NCBI GenBank assembly: GCA_030015575.1
Contig: JASDDO010000026.1
Span: forward strand, 447,121,096 to 447,185,095
Direction of reading: 5' to 3'
Length of the DNA stretch: 64,000 nucleotides
From: Agapanthus africanus
Lineage: Eukaryota; Streptophyta; Magnoliopsida; Asparagales; Amaryllidaceae
Each line of letters opens with the position of its first letter. Positions within the stretch are counted from its first letter, which is position 1. The notes below the pieces were generated by a model. The model was not told the origin of the DNA. It searched no databases and worked only from the letters and a program-made list of their open reading frames with translations. Position numbers and translations under genes: made by a program. Of this stretch, positions 11,072 to 22,521 are shown piece after piece.

Positions 11072-11850
11072 CTCCGAAGTCTCTAGACATAGTTGGGGTC
11101 CAAAATCCTATTACGCAGAGTCAGAAAAACAACAGACTGGTGATCGACACGACCTAACCCCTAAACCTAAGGGTGGCCAATTAGAGTGTCTCCTGATAAC
11201 GGCTATCAAAGGAGAACCCTAACGATGGCGAGTGACGATCCCCAACTACTGACAACAATCAAAACAAACACACCACTTAATAAAGAACAACTGAGCAAAC
11301 TGAGTATAACCGGATGACAAGAATCCGAATGGAGTCGCACCCTGACTAAACCTGGGTAGAAACCATAACGAAATTTGTGGAGATCTGCTCCCACTCCTAC
11401 TTCGGAACGGTAAAAGGTTGCAACTCTCCAGCCGGTCTCAGATGCTCGACCTAAGCACACAACAAGACAGACACCTTGAAACGAAACCTGAAACTTTTCT
11501 TTACATCCCTGTCCACCCGTAACTATCTCACAAGTCACGTTAAATGTTGGTGGAACTTGAATGCATACATGTTCTAGGATTTCATGTCTCTACCCGATCA
11601 TGTCAGGTACACAAACGTGTCCCTAACTTAGCACGTCATTGTCACAAATCAAGGTCTCTGAATCATTACCCAGCCGAGTATGCTCAAGTATCACTGGCGA
11701 ACGAGCATGGGCGGGCAGTGTCTCGCAAAAACGATTAAGGAAAAGTGGTCGGGCACGGACATGAGCAAGCTGTCCCCTCCGTAGAGACGAACATAAGCTG
11801 TACTCGACGATCACGCAAGAACTGTAAATCTGCAGAAGACTATCACAACC
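11072..11850 (-). pseudogene. G1 integrase core region, heavily decayed
   Basis: Position between RNase H and the integrase C-terminus demands integrase here. I cannot read a convincing HHCC finger or DDE triad; open frames are short and interrupted. The label rests on order alone. Confidence 0.4.
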
Positions 11851-11869
11851 ATGAAATCCGCTGCAGGAA

Positions 11870-12060
11870 GATGTACATTAAGCTCTGGTGGTCCGTGAAA
11901 ATCTGACATGACTCTCGATCAAGTAATGTCTCCAAATCTCCAACGCAAAACCACCGCGGCCATCTCCAGATCATGAGTGGAATATCCTTCTCGTACTTCC
12001 TCCAAATGTAGGGAAGCAAAAGAGATAACTCTATAGTGTTACCTCAGTACACATTCGAGC
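11870..12060 (-). pseudogene. G1 RNase H remnant
   Basis: On the minus strand, over two frames, the sequence reads the conserved gypsy stretch containing an HDLEMAAVVFAL-like block and then IWRHYL, followed by a F(T/S)DH-like segment near 11890. This is the RNase H active-site region. Frameshifted. Confidence 0.75.
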
Positions 12061-12234
12061 TCACTCAAGAAACATTACTGTTAACAACCAAATCGCCCGA
12101 ACCAAAAACAAAGAAAAAACTGATGCAGTTGTTTAACAGAAGCTTCAACTGCTGAAAATTCCGCACACATGCCTCAGTCCACAGAAAGATACCTCCCTTC
12201 CGGTCCATTCAGTCGATGGTGCAACACTACTCTA

Positions 12235-12900
12235 TCAATACTGCACGAAACGGCGGTAAGAACCTGCTAAGCCCAAAAATCTGCGGACCTCCGTCCTGCA
12301 CATAATTCTGGACCTAAGCTGTATAGCCACGATCTCTCTCGGAACCATACGAAACCGTCTCTCGTGACTACAAGACCTAGGAGTCAAACAAAACAAGCCT
12401 GAAGAAACACTACGAGAATTTAGCAACTGCTGGTGCTCTTCCAGTATCTGCATAACAAATCCTTAAGTGCTACTCCTGTTCCTCAAGGCACATTAGATAC
12501 ACCAGAATGTCGTAAATAACACAACAATAACTGGTCGAGGAACAGCCTACAGAAATCTGGTTCATCACATCTACGAATGCTGCTAGGGCATCAGTGAATC
12601 CAACGACTCACTAAAACACACAAGGCCCGTAGCACGCATAAGGCAGTCTTCGGAATGCCATCACTCTGAATCCGCAATAATGATGACCTGATCCCAAACA
12701 AACTTAGGAAATGTCTCGCACTCTGGAGCTGATCGAGGAAATCGTCACGGCGAGGTGAAGGATACCTATCCGCACCGTAAGCCGGTTCAATTGACGATCC
12801 GTCGATACACAACCTCAAACTGCCGTCTTTCTCCTTGACGAACAGGAATAAGAGTTTCCAAAAGCGAAACACTCAGACGCACAAAACTTTCTAAACCACT
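12235..12900 (-). pseudogene. G1 reverse transcriptase remnant
   Basis: The frame at 12872-12591 carries LFVKEKDGSLRLCID, then a RYPSPR..D..DQLQ.AR.F segment and IPKTA, in the order of RT blocks 1-3 of Ty3/gypsy. Near 12500 the catalytic (F/Y)IDD box is degraded to a IYDILVY-like string. The frame at 12453-12235 carries RFLGLAGSYRRFV, the RT/RNase H connection. Stops and frameshifts separate these blocks. Confidence 0.85.
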
Positions 12901-13400
12901 ACTCTGCAGCTGATCCTTTAGCTCCCAAGCTTCGTCCTCTCATCCCGAACAACATCGGAAAACTCTCGCACTAAAAGAACACCGGTCCAACAAACCCTCT
13001 GTAGCTACGGTATCACGAATGAACGCTAAGAATCCACGACATCTCCTCAGTAGCCGACTAACGAAAAAGGCTGAATTCAAGCTGTGAGAGGCGGCACAAC
13101 TATCCACCTGCACAATAAGAACTGACTTGCCGGGGAAAAAAACCCGACTGTTTCCTCACGGTAGTCCACAAAAGCCTAGCATGTAGTTAACCAGTCCTTT
13201 CCCAGGAGAACGTCAAATCCAACATCTCTAGAAGGATCGAAATGACGGACGAATCTCTATCTCCTATCCGATTCGCACACGACTGAAATACATGTCGCGC
13301 AACAAAGAATCGCTGACAGAAGTTAAAACAACAAACTACGACTAATTTACCCAACCACGGTACAAACATGAAAAAAAAACGAATAAATCAAAAGAACAAG
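12900..13400 (-). pseudogene. G1 protease/linker remnant
   Basis: Between gag and RT the minus strand gives short frames. Around 13080-12950 residues resembling the SRLLRRCRGFLA segment and the following 'vPVVReFpDVF' linker can be seen in decayed form. I could not find a D(T/S)G active site. Confidence 0.5.
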
Positions 13401-13499
13401 CGAATTAAAGATACCTGAAAACTCCAAATTGGACGCCTGCGCGTCCCGATGAGTAGAAGCAAACTCCTGTGTCAGCCCTCTACCCGCAGCTCGCTGAAC

Positions 13500-14110
13500 T
13501 CCTCAGGTAGGTTGAGCCCTCTGAGCGAACCTTCCACGTCCACGGCCTCTCTGGAAACGATTTTGACGAGGTGCTAAGGAACTGTTCCTGACGAAGTGCT
13601 GAAGGCTTCCACATCGAAAACATCCACGTGGTGACTGCTGACCCTCCTGGGAATGAGAGCTGAACGACTGTCCTCGTCCGAAGCCTCTGCTACTCCCGCG
13701 ATGTCCATGAAATCTGTCTCGATGACCATACCTCTGTCTCTGGGTTGGTACACTGGTACGAGTCCTCCACTGTCCCTGAACTCTCTGAGCCTCTGGAATA
13801 TACGCCTCGTCAAATGGAGCTGCAACCACTGGTGCTATGTAGGTGACAGACTGCTGCACGCTGATCGTAAGTGACCACTGAGTAACAGGGGTGACAACCT
13901 CCTGTCGTAGCTCCCGAACGACATCAACCAATGAATTCATCGTCTGGCGGATGTCTTGCATCTCTGCCAAAATTCAATCAATAGTATATGTCGTAGGCTG
14001 ATCCGTCTGCACCTGTGCAACTAGAGTGCCATCCTGTTCAGTACTCGTCTCACCTGAGCCAACTCTGACCTCGGCCCTCGCTGCATCACTCTGAGTCCCC
14101 ATAGTCATCG
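13500..14110 (-). pseudogene. G1 gag remnant with zinc knuckle
   Basis: A start in good position (MTMGTQSD.. at about 14105) leads through an acidic segment to a stop near 13979; the frame then continues (13970-13503, 155 aa). That part has EMQDIRQTMNSLVDVVREL-like helix, a Gln/Arg/Gly-rich linker and a CCHC knuckle at residues 117-130: C-x2-C-x4-H is present but the last Cys is Ser. The capsid part usually found between helix and knuckle is missing, so gag is about half the usual size. An Arg-Gly tract follows the knuckle. Confidence 0.85.
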
Positions 14111-14335
14111 GTGGCAAGGCTATAAATAGATATAAAATTCGATGAGAATAAGGAATCGAATCTCAAGGATATGAATCATCATGCAAGGAATTTCAAGCAA
14201 ATTGTACTTAGGTCACTTAAAGCGAAGTACCGCAACGTGGGTATGCTGCAGACATACACACACTACGTTACTCTGCTTAAGCTACCTACTCTATCATACT
14301 AAGGTCATCCTACACTCCGAAAAGTAAAACCTAGC

Positions 14336-14348
14336 GCTCTGATACCGA
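14336..14348 (-). other. G1 primer binding site (tRNA-iMet)
   Basis: Minus-strand CGGTATCAGAGC starts three to four bases after the 5' LTR end; one mismatch to the initiator Met-tRNA complement. Confidence 0.85.
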
Positions 14349-14351
14349 CTT

Positions 14352-17300
14352 TGTCACGACCCGAAATTGGCCCGTGACGGCCCTAATACTACGCAACGCC
14401 AAAAGACGTAACACAGTAAAAGAAAGCCAAAACCCAGAAATCTAAACCAAGAAAAATACGGAAAAGATAATATAGTTTTTGAAACATTTGAAATCGCAAC
14501 CCAAATTCTTTAAAAGTCTTACTTTCTTTCTTTAAAATTTTGGCAACACCCCCTTTTTGTAAAAACTAGCCAAGATGGATACAATACAAATATACGGCGC
14601 CGTAGCGAAGAAGTAAAGACAATAGAGAGAAAGCTTTATATAAAAGACAACATATCAACAAATAATATACAATATCGTCCTCACCAAGTCTCTAAGTCAA
14701 CAACATACTAGTAGATGGAGAGTACAAAATACAACGAATGTATAATATAAAATACAGATAATCATCCAACCCACCTAAGCAAAATAGTACTGTGAGCTGA
14801 TGCGGTATCTGTAGCAAAAGATGATAGATGAATAGCTGAATAGCTGAATAGCCTGCCTCGACTACTCTGGGGAACAACCTGAAACACCTGTGGCACAACG
14901 GGGGTGAGTTGCCAACTCGTGAATAGTAGATAACATATGCAGGTAATCGGAGGAATACACGTACAGCATGAATCAAAGATATGCGATTACAGTAATAACA
15001 TGTCATGCAAATGCTGAATAAAGAAAAGTACACTAGCAGGTACAATCAATATGTGAAGCAATAATAACCTGACAATAGTATGCAATAACCATGCAATAGG
15101 GATATGAGAATGTAGATATGCAACTATCATAAGGGTACACTAACAGGTACTACCAATGTATGAAACAGTGCATAAAATAGATAAGTGTGAGGTATGGGGT
15201 GGAATATGTCATTTCCACGGAAACCTGACATCTTGGCCGGATCACAATCCATCAAGACACTCAAATCCCAAATCCTCAAATCAGCCCCCAAGTTGGGCTC
15301 TCATATCATATAAGTATCACCTCTCCTCAATGTACAATATCGAATAGATCTCCTATATCCCGAATGTACAAATCATCAATCTCTTTCATATCCAATATCC
15401 AATCTCAATGAATCACCTATATCGCAAGTCGAATCTCAATTAATTTCTAACATCCTATATATATATTTGCAGCAGCAAAATATGATGGGGGCAATACACA
15501 TATATTAGCGTCCCATGCCACTAATATTGGTGTAAGGGTATATATAACAACGGCTAAATCCCCTGTTATATATACAAAGATATTAAAAGAAATATCATGA
15601 AAACAATGTGCCAAGCATCGACACAGAAATCCTGATCATGTATCATACGCTATCCCGAAAGCACGAGTGCCTAGCTCTGACCCTCGCCTTTCGACGTATG
15701 CATACGTACATGATTCCCAGCAGTGTCTCCGTGAGCCCCCATCGAGTCATGGGTACTATCACCGGTAGGTACTCGCCCGCCTCCAGGCTCAATCGGAAAC
15801 ATCCATCGATCTTCTTGCCGAGGGGAACCATACCGGGCCCCACCATGTAGCCTCATACGGCAACCACACCTCGTATGGAGTATATAATCAGAACCGATAA
15901 ATCTCATGGTGGCTGCGCAAATATCATATCAAGGAAACCAGGTTTTTCAATGTATGTATAATTTCATTAACTCCCGCGGTTCGCAAATCAAGAAAACATC
16001 ATGTAAAATCCAAATAAACAATGCGCGAATCCAGGAATAAATATATGCGATATATCTGAAATGCGAGCATATAAATGAAAATATGTAGCTGAAACTAGAT
16101 GTATGCGAAATCAATAAGGTACAGCAAAGTGTAGGTATCTACCTATAAGTAAAAGATGTCGTATACCCCCCTGGGTATAAGTAGAATGTGAAGGATACCC
16201 CCCCGGGTATAAGTAAAAGATGTGCATGGTATACCTGTTGCTGTATCGCAAGGTGTATATGTACCTATCACTAATGGTAAGATACACTACAGGTATACCG
16301 ATAAGATAGATGTCACGTATGATAAGCAATATAGTATCACTAAGGGGTTGTGTGTGACATGGCAATTATTGACGGTGTTTGTGTAGCATACAATCCATGC
16401 TCGTGCAACATGAACCGTCAATATTATGTGCAGTGTCCTACGGCTGCTAGTCACAGTACAACTATATCGAGGAAAAACAGTGAAGGCGCAATTCTAACAA
16501 TGACGTAGAATATGCGATAGGTATTTGAATCCTAGCCCAGACGCATAACGCCATGCGGGCGATTCCCCTGTAGATGTTAAATCTACTCACCAACGCTCCA
16601 CGCTAGGTGAATCCTACCATCTGCACCCCCCTGTAGCAGTGTCCGTTGTCCCTGCCTGCAAACCTGCAATTAAGACATGGAAATCAAATATAAGCCAACA
16701 ATTCCGCAAAACGTGATGTCGAACCAAAACGAGAAACTCGTGTCGCGAACTAAACTCGCGTGTGCACGATACGCTAAAACGTGTGTATACGCGTCTAAAA
16801 CAATCGCGACACGCCGTGATACGCAGGATCATAGAACCCTCTTACGTATCGCGCGTATCGCGCAAACACAACGGACATGCAAAACGATATATGATCCCAG
16901 ATTTTCCTACAGGCCCAATCTTACAAAACTAGACATGCCAAAACACTACAATACACAGCAGAGTACCCTACCCAAATCCTCAAGACCCCAGACCCCTATA
17001 TGGCCGCAAATTGCAGCCAAAAGCATTAAATCTGTAGCCACGGTGATGAATTTGGGGCTCGTGTTCTGGTGTTGTGTTCTAGACCTAGTGTGGATGCTCC
17101 AGTCTTTTCAATTTTATCCTGAAGTGTCTAGGTCAATAGCAGATCACAGAATGTCATAATGTCGCTTAAAAACGCCAATTTAGCACAAAACACAAACCCT
17201 ATGGTATTTTAGTGAAATCTGGGTCAAAACTCAGTTAAAGTGACCTTAACAACACTTAAATGGGTAGGGTTAACCAACACAATCATCACTATATCAAATT

Positions 17301-18257
17301 CCTCACAATTCACCATAATTAGCACTAAACTAGCTAATTAACACTAACCGACACCAATTAACACACAAGCTAGGAAAAAGAGATATGGGATCAGAAAATA
17401 TACCCTAACGAACTCTAGAAGGCAGGTGAAGAAGTGAATGGGGGAAGAAGAGAGCCTGCTACAACAGCTGGGCTTGTGCTGCAGCTGCCAGAGCTGCTGC
17501 TGATGCAGGTGCTGCTACTGCTGCTGTTACAAGCTGCTGTTGCTTCTGGTGCTGATGCTGATGGTGCTGATGCTTGCTTCAGCTGCTGCTCGAGCTACTT
17601 GCTGTTGCTGCCTCTCGAGTTGCTTCTAGAAATGATGTTGATGGTGCTTCCTCTGCTGCTGAAGCTGTTGATATTGTTGCTGTTGCTATGGCTGTCTGTT
17701 GCTGGTGCTGCTTCTGGGGCTGCTGCTTCAGCTGCTGATGCTGATGGCTTGTGTGTGTTGGAGCTGACGCAGGGGTGTGTGTGTGTGTGTTGTGAGAGAA
17801 TGAGAGGATGAGTGAAAAGAGAAGTGAGAAATGAGAGGCAAAGTCAAAACCCCTCCTCTCTCTCTCTTCATTTAATGAAGCACGGCAAAAGCCATCATGC
17901 CCCATTCTCACTCTCTCTCTCTCTCCAAGGTCAACACAAGAACAATCATTTTAAATTTAAAACCCCATTTAAATCCATTTTATTTTAAAAACAACCATAT
18001 ACAAATAAATACCAAAAAGCACCTATACAATATTAAACTAGATTAGGGAAAATGGTTAGTTCACCATGTTGCTAATCATGGTTAAACCCCCAAAACAACC
18101 CTAGTTATCATGCACAAGTGTGTGCAAGCCTAGGAAAAATATAATAAAATATTCAATAAATAGGATAAAATAATTAAAATCCAATTTGGTAAACTTTTTA
18201 CTAAAAACCATATATATAAAATATAATTAACCACAAAACACATTCTAAGGTGTTACA
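14352..18257 (-). repeat. G1 5' LTR (3,906 bp)
   Basis: Same length as the LTR at 6613-10518 and close to identical by eye, with scattered substitutions and small indels (a few per hundred bases). The differences suggest an older but not ancient insertion. Same internal blocks: GTATACCC repeats near 16141, CpG tract near 16740-16870, CTG tract 17455-17740, microsatellites 17775-17926. Confidence 0.95.
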
Positions 18258-18262
18258 GTTAC
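18258..18262. repeat. G1 target site duplication, right (GTTAC)
   Basis: GTTAC directly after TGTTACA; matches 6608-6612. Confidence 0.95.
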
Positions 18263-19596
18263 TGGTTGGATTCACAGGAGTGTGAGCGGGCTTGCTCGTC
18301 GATTTTCTGATCGCTCAATACCCGGATGGCCGTTACGTTTGGCAGACCGCTTGCGGCTTGTGGGTGTTTGATATGATCATCACCTGCTGCCGGCGTATTG
18401 ACGAGTCTTTAGAGTCGTACACAGAGGTTTCCTGGCTCAAGCGAAACGAAATAGGAGCGCATATGAGATATGTGCGGGACCGAGAATAATGCGTATATGT
18501 GATACCGTATTCTATTCTCGTGATGAATGTATCGATTGGTTGTATGCGATATAAACTAGTTATCGAATCTAGGATTGATTCGATAAGCCGATACATTAGA
18601 TATTAGTTGGTCATATGCGATATGACCGGATCGTTAAATCAAGTGTTGATTTAATGATTTAATGCATAATTATATATTTGATATATTATTTTGCATTAAC
18701 TAGTATTGGTTCACTTAAGATGGATTTTCTCACTTGTAGTGTACATTGTATATATGATATAGTTTTGTGCACTAGTTTGTATCATGTTTGATGATACATG
18801 CAAACTTGGGTATGTGTATGCTTTAAACCTTGTATAGGTTAATGGTTAGGGTTTTGTAATCTTTACTTATTTATTTATTCTTTTATTCATTTATTTTGGC
18901 AAAAATAAAATGGTGGCTAACTTTGTTTCTTTCTTGAAACTTCATGAAGCTTTGAAGCTTTGACCATTCTGTTTCTTAGCCTTAACCTAACCTTTAAACC
19001 TAACCCTAGTTTATTCTCTACACTTAACCATGGTTGCTATATGATAAGAATCACTTTGTTTTCTATTTTCAATATTCTTATCATATTCCTTCTTCTTCTT
19101 CTTCTTTTTCAAGATGAAGAAAACCTTTGCTACCTTCAATGGCGATTTGAGAAAAAGAGTTTGAAATCCAAATCCAAAGTGAACCCACTTCCTATTTCTT
19201 CATCCTCTACCACTTGCCATGTAGTATAGGGTGTTTTCTTCACAAGTTTCATGACTTGGTGAAGTTGGAGCTTGATCTTGAGTTTCCTCGACGTAGATCA
19301 TCTTCGGTATCGAAGTCGACGACCTAGCCCGATCATTTCTCCGATGAAACCACCGCGAGAGTCTAGGATTCCGATGGTTGTAGCGGAGGGACGTCATCAC
19401 GGAGCCAAGGAAGTGGAGGACCAGATCTACAAAGGTTGTAGTCACTTTCCTTTTAGTTAAAGTTGTTAACTTGTTATCGATTTCGCCTATCCTCTAGTTA
19501 CGATCTTGCTTAGGGTCACTTGGCACATAATAAAATTTAGAATTGGCCATGTTTGATCACTTGTAGAACCTCTTGGGTGTGCCTTGGTACCCTACA
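18258..19596 (+). repeat. A1 5' LTR, second part
   Basis: Continues the A1 LTR from the G1 insertion point (matches 26428-27762) and ends CCCTACA just before a primer site. Holds the LTR hairpin array near 18480-18660, (TTTA)n-like runs near 18866 and a CTT run near 19091. A minus-strand frame at 19445-19200 recurs in the other Cop-A LTRs by copying; no sign of a real gene. Confidence 0.95.
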
Positions 19597-19597
19597 G

Positions 19598-19610
19598 TGG
19601 TATCAGAGCC
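19598..19610 (+). other. A1 primer binding site (tRNA-iMet)
   Basis: TGGTATCAGAGCC, perfect match to the usual initiator Met-tRNA complement, one base after the LTR. Confidence 0.95.
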
Positions 19611-19796
19611 TAGCTAGTGCCTTAGGCGATGAGTAGACGAAGTTAGAAACCCGATCGAACCCGAAACCCTAACCATTCAACCATCTCTGGACAATTTTCA
19701 AAACTGTGGATTTTTGTGAATTAAAATTTCTCAGAAAATAGAGCTGGAAATTATAAGAGTTACTGTAGAAAACGAACCCCTAACTCCATTAGATCG

Positions 19797-19841
19797 CCGT
19801 GGAACCGCGGCCTTACCATGATATTAGCGGCGGTTCCGCGG
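19797..19841 (+). repeat. A1 GC-rich stem-loop after the primer site
   Basis: Arms CCGTGGAACCGC (19797-19808) and GCGGTTCCGCGG (19830-19841) pair over 12 positions with one G-U. A2 has GCGGAACCGC/GCGGTTCCGC at 34851-34890 and A3 the same on the minus strand near 44898-44942. Candidate dimerisation or packaging signal. Confidence 0.7.
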
Positions 19842-20220
19842 CCGTTTGTACTGATTAGGGATTAATTTTTATACAGTAATGCCCGTATCTGTTTCCTTTG
19901 TTCTCTGGGAAGTTTTAATCTGCACTCAAGAGTTGAGTTTTCTGGGTTGTATTGGGGACTCGGTGTTTCGATCGGATTGTCTAATTTTGCCTATGTGTTT
20001 TTCCGGGTAATTTTAGAATATGTTAAAAAGTTCGACCGGATATAAATACCCAATTTTTTCCCTGTTGGGAAATTTCCAAGTGTTGGATCTTTTCGTAGTT
20101 TAATGATGTTCTAAGTAGTGCAAGTAACGCGATGGTCCCTCTAGAAGACAACAAACCTTAACTCGATTATGTGACCGTCTTGAACTGCCCATTGAACCTT
20201 AGGGTTTGGGGCAGTACGGC

Positions 20221-20280
20221 GTGCCACATGTGAGGCGTTGGCTTGACCCTTCTACGGCTGGACCGTTGGTACTGTGGCAC
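20221..20280 (+). repeat. A1 leader inverted repeat GTGCCAC/GTGGCAC
   Basis: Perfect 7-bp arms at 20221-20227 and 20274-20280. In A2 (35271-35331) the right arm is GTGGCAT, still pairing by G-U. Confidence 0.5.
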
Positions 20281-21727
20281 GAAGTGAATGTTCTTAAACA
20301 TATTTCATGTGTTGAGCTGTTTCGGGAAAACTTGGGTGTTTGACTGTTCGATCGGAAAGTTTAACATTTTCTGTTTATCTGGAAGGTGATACAATACTTG
20401 GAATCCACAAGTAGTTATGAGATAACTGATTTAGATGTTATAAACATAGCAGTTTAGTCTCACTTGATCGGTTGCCACGGAATTTTGATGTGATCAAAAG
20501 TCCATCGTAATCACGTAGCGTACGCGGATATTCGTCGGGTAAACTTAATAGACAGCCACGCCCCATAGCCCCGACCAAGTGACTGTAGGAGAACCCCGTC
20601 GCTGAAAGCATCCGTTCGGGTGCTCGCGGCAGCGGTGTTCCGCCTTGGTGCACTTCGTCGACGGCATCGGGAGTGCGGCCGCCTAATAAAGTTTGTGACG
20701 AGCATTCGATCAAAATGTCGGGAATCTTGTTGAATTGCCCGACTTGATATTGAAAAAGAGTTTTCGATAATGAGACTAAAATGCGGGGTTTATAATTGTT
20801 AGGCATGCGATGTCTAAGGAATTCATTTGGTCAGGCATGCGATGTCTGAGGAGGTTGCGAATTCCAACTATTGTAGTTTTACACATTCTTTTCTGTGACC
20901 GTAAGTGTAATATGTGATATCGCCGGTTTAGTTGCTATATGTCAACGACAATTGGGATGTGCATATTTACTTACGTTGATGACATGCGATGTTATGTGTT
21001 GCTGGATATGTTATATTGGATTGTCGTGTTTGAATAGCCGGGGTTTTTTTTATGTGAGATGAGTGTTTTTCATTTTCATTCATGTAAAAACTTGTATGTA
21101 ATATTCTTTTGTTGGGGCACTTCCAGGTTGCGGAAGATGTCACCATTTGTATATTATTTACTTTTCCGCACAAGGATAGACCTAAGGAGAAGGGCACAAG
21201 TAACCGGGTTCTGGAGTCCAGTGGGAGACCAACTCGAGGAGTCGAGTCCGGGTCTCCTAACTCTATAATTGGTAGGGTTGCTTGCCGCTCTCGTAGGGGT
21301 CTAGGGGTGTGGGTTTGGCTATTCATCACGACCGTGGAATCCGTGTTTTATACTGGCTCGTATTGAAAACACGGACGTCCTAGTATATCCAATGTTTCAT
21401 ATGTTTATTCTGCTGCGATATCTATGATGTGATCATGTGATGTTCTGTGATAGATACAGTATATAGTATATATGATATATTATATAGACGTTACTTATGT
21501 TTTACACCCGCGCTAGCCTGCCCCGCTCTGCCGTTAGTTACCTAACCTAACGATGCACGAGGGGACATCGAGGCGAATGCGGATGGCATAAGCGTACGTT
21601 ATATCTATCTGTGATGTTTAGGTGGACTTAAATGATGGGACTTCATTAATATGATTAATGAAAGAAACGAAACCTAAGATGTTGTGGAATCGAATTTCAA
21701 AAATAAAACAGGTAGCTATAGTTCTTG

Positions 21728-21965
21728 CTTTGCACAGCGGTATATATGATATATCCTGCACCTTATTCGATGAGGAAAGGGCCGACGATTCCTTCACCGG
21801 GAGTGACCCCTTTAGCAATAACTGGCAGATGCTACAACCTTCGGTTTGTATTTTGATTGCTTCTATAGTTTCTGCTTTGCACAGTGATATATATGATATA
21901 TCCCGCACCTCATTTGACGAGGAAAGGGCCGACGATCCCTTCACCGGTAGTGACACCTTTAGCAA
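21728..21965 (+). repeat. A1 duplicated ~91-bp leader unit with bulged hairpin
   Basis: Units at 21728-21818 and 21875-21965, period 147. Each opens with CTTTGCACAG, a hairpin (first unit: arms GGTATAT 21739-21745 and ATATATCC 21749-21756, one bulged T), then 'gaggaaagggcc' and 'cccttcaccgg.agtgac.cctttagc'. The pair of units is present in all six copia copies except where the window ends. The hairpin arms differ between copies but still pair. Confidence 0.75.
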
Positions 21966-22099
21966 AACTAGAAAAGCCTAAAAAACACTCCATTTTAAAA
22001 TCATTTGATTCTACAACGATATCAAGTTCATTACGCAATAGGTTTTCAGAAAAACCTGTCGTAGCCCTCCGTCATTTCAGATAAGTAGTAGTTAGTATT

Positions 22100-22319
22100 C
22101 GTGCTACGTTTGTTGGCCTGCGTCAAGGCGTAGTGTGCGGTAGCTAACTAGTATTTATCTGCTTATGCATATGATGCAGATTGGATTAGGGTAGTCGTGC
22201 GACTTTGTTGGCCTGCGTCAAGGGTCGTGTGGGTGGGTTTAATTCAATCAGGAAATGACGGGTTGAACTTGACTAGCGCACTATGGTTTGTTGGCCTGCG
22301 TCAAGGTCATAGAACGCTA
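22100..22319 (+). other. A1 triple hairpin set
   Basis: Hairpins at 22100-22137 (CGTGCTACG/CGTAGTGTG), 22196-22231 (CGTGCGAC/GTCGTGTG) and 22274-22319 (TAGCG..CTATG/CATAG..CGCTA). All stem positions pair with G-U allowed, apart from a 2-nt internal loop in the third. Each loop holds a TTGGC/GTCAA inner stem capped by the same tip, CTGC. Function unknown. Confidence 0.7.
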
Positions 22320-22521
22320 GGGAAAAAATAATCGGGAATTTCAAGTATTGAAATTTGCAATGAGATTGCATACCTTCTATGAGATAGTTAGATCCCGATA
22401 CCCACTGCGAGTAAGAGTTACTCCTGGGAGAGTTTTACACATTACAATTAGACGATCAAGTAGGTGTCTAGAAAGGTGTCAACGGGGTTACGCCTCTGGG
22501 AAAACGAGGTTTACATTAATT

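Larger units (their letters stand above)
6613..18257 (-). mobile_element. Gyp-G copy G1, Ty3/gypsy LTR retrotransposon
   Basis: An 11,645-bp element on the minus strand: 5' LTR 14352-18257, primer site, gag, PR/RT/RNase H/integrase remnants, polypurine tract 10519-10533 and 3' LTR 6613-10518. On the plus strand it begins TGTCACG and ends TGTTACA, flanked by GTTAC. The order RT-RNase H-integrase and a 3' end reading ..GDEF-like codons then AAAGGGGGGG show Ty3/gypsy, probably a chromovirus. The internal region is only 3,833 bp with central gag missing, so it is non-autonomous. It is the innermost insertion on this side. Confidence 0.95.

Noticed and set aside
19200..19445. 81-residue minus frame repeated in several Cop-A LTRs, suggestive of conservation
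   Set aside because: LTRs are copies of one another, so repetition is expected; frame length varies and no domain is visible.
22100..22319. Regularly spaced repeats as a CRISPR array
   Set aside because: Only three units at unequal spacing in a plant retrotransposon leader; spacers are homologous between copies.
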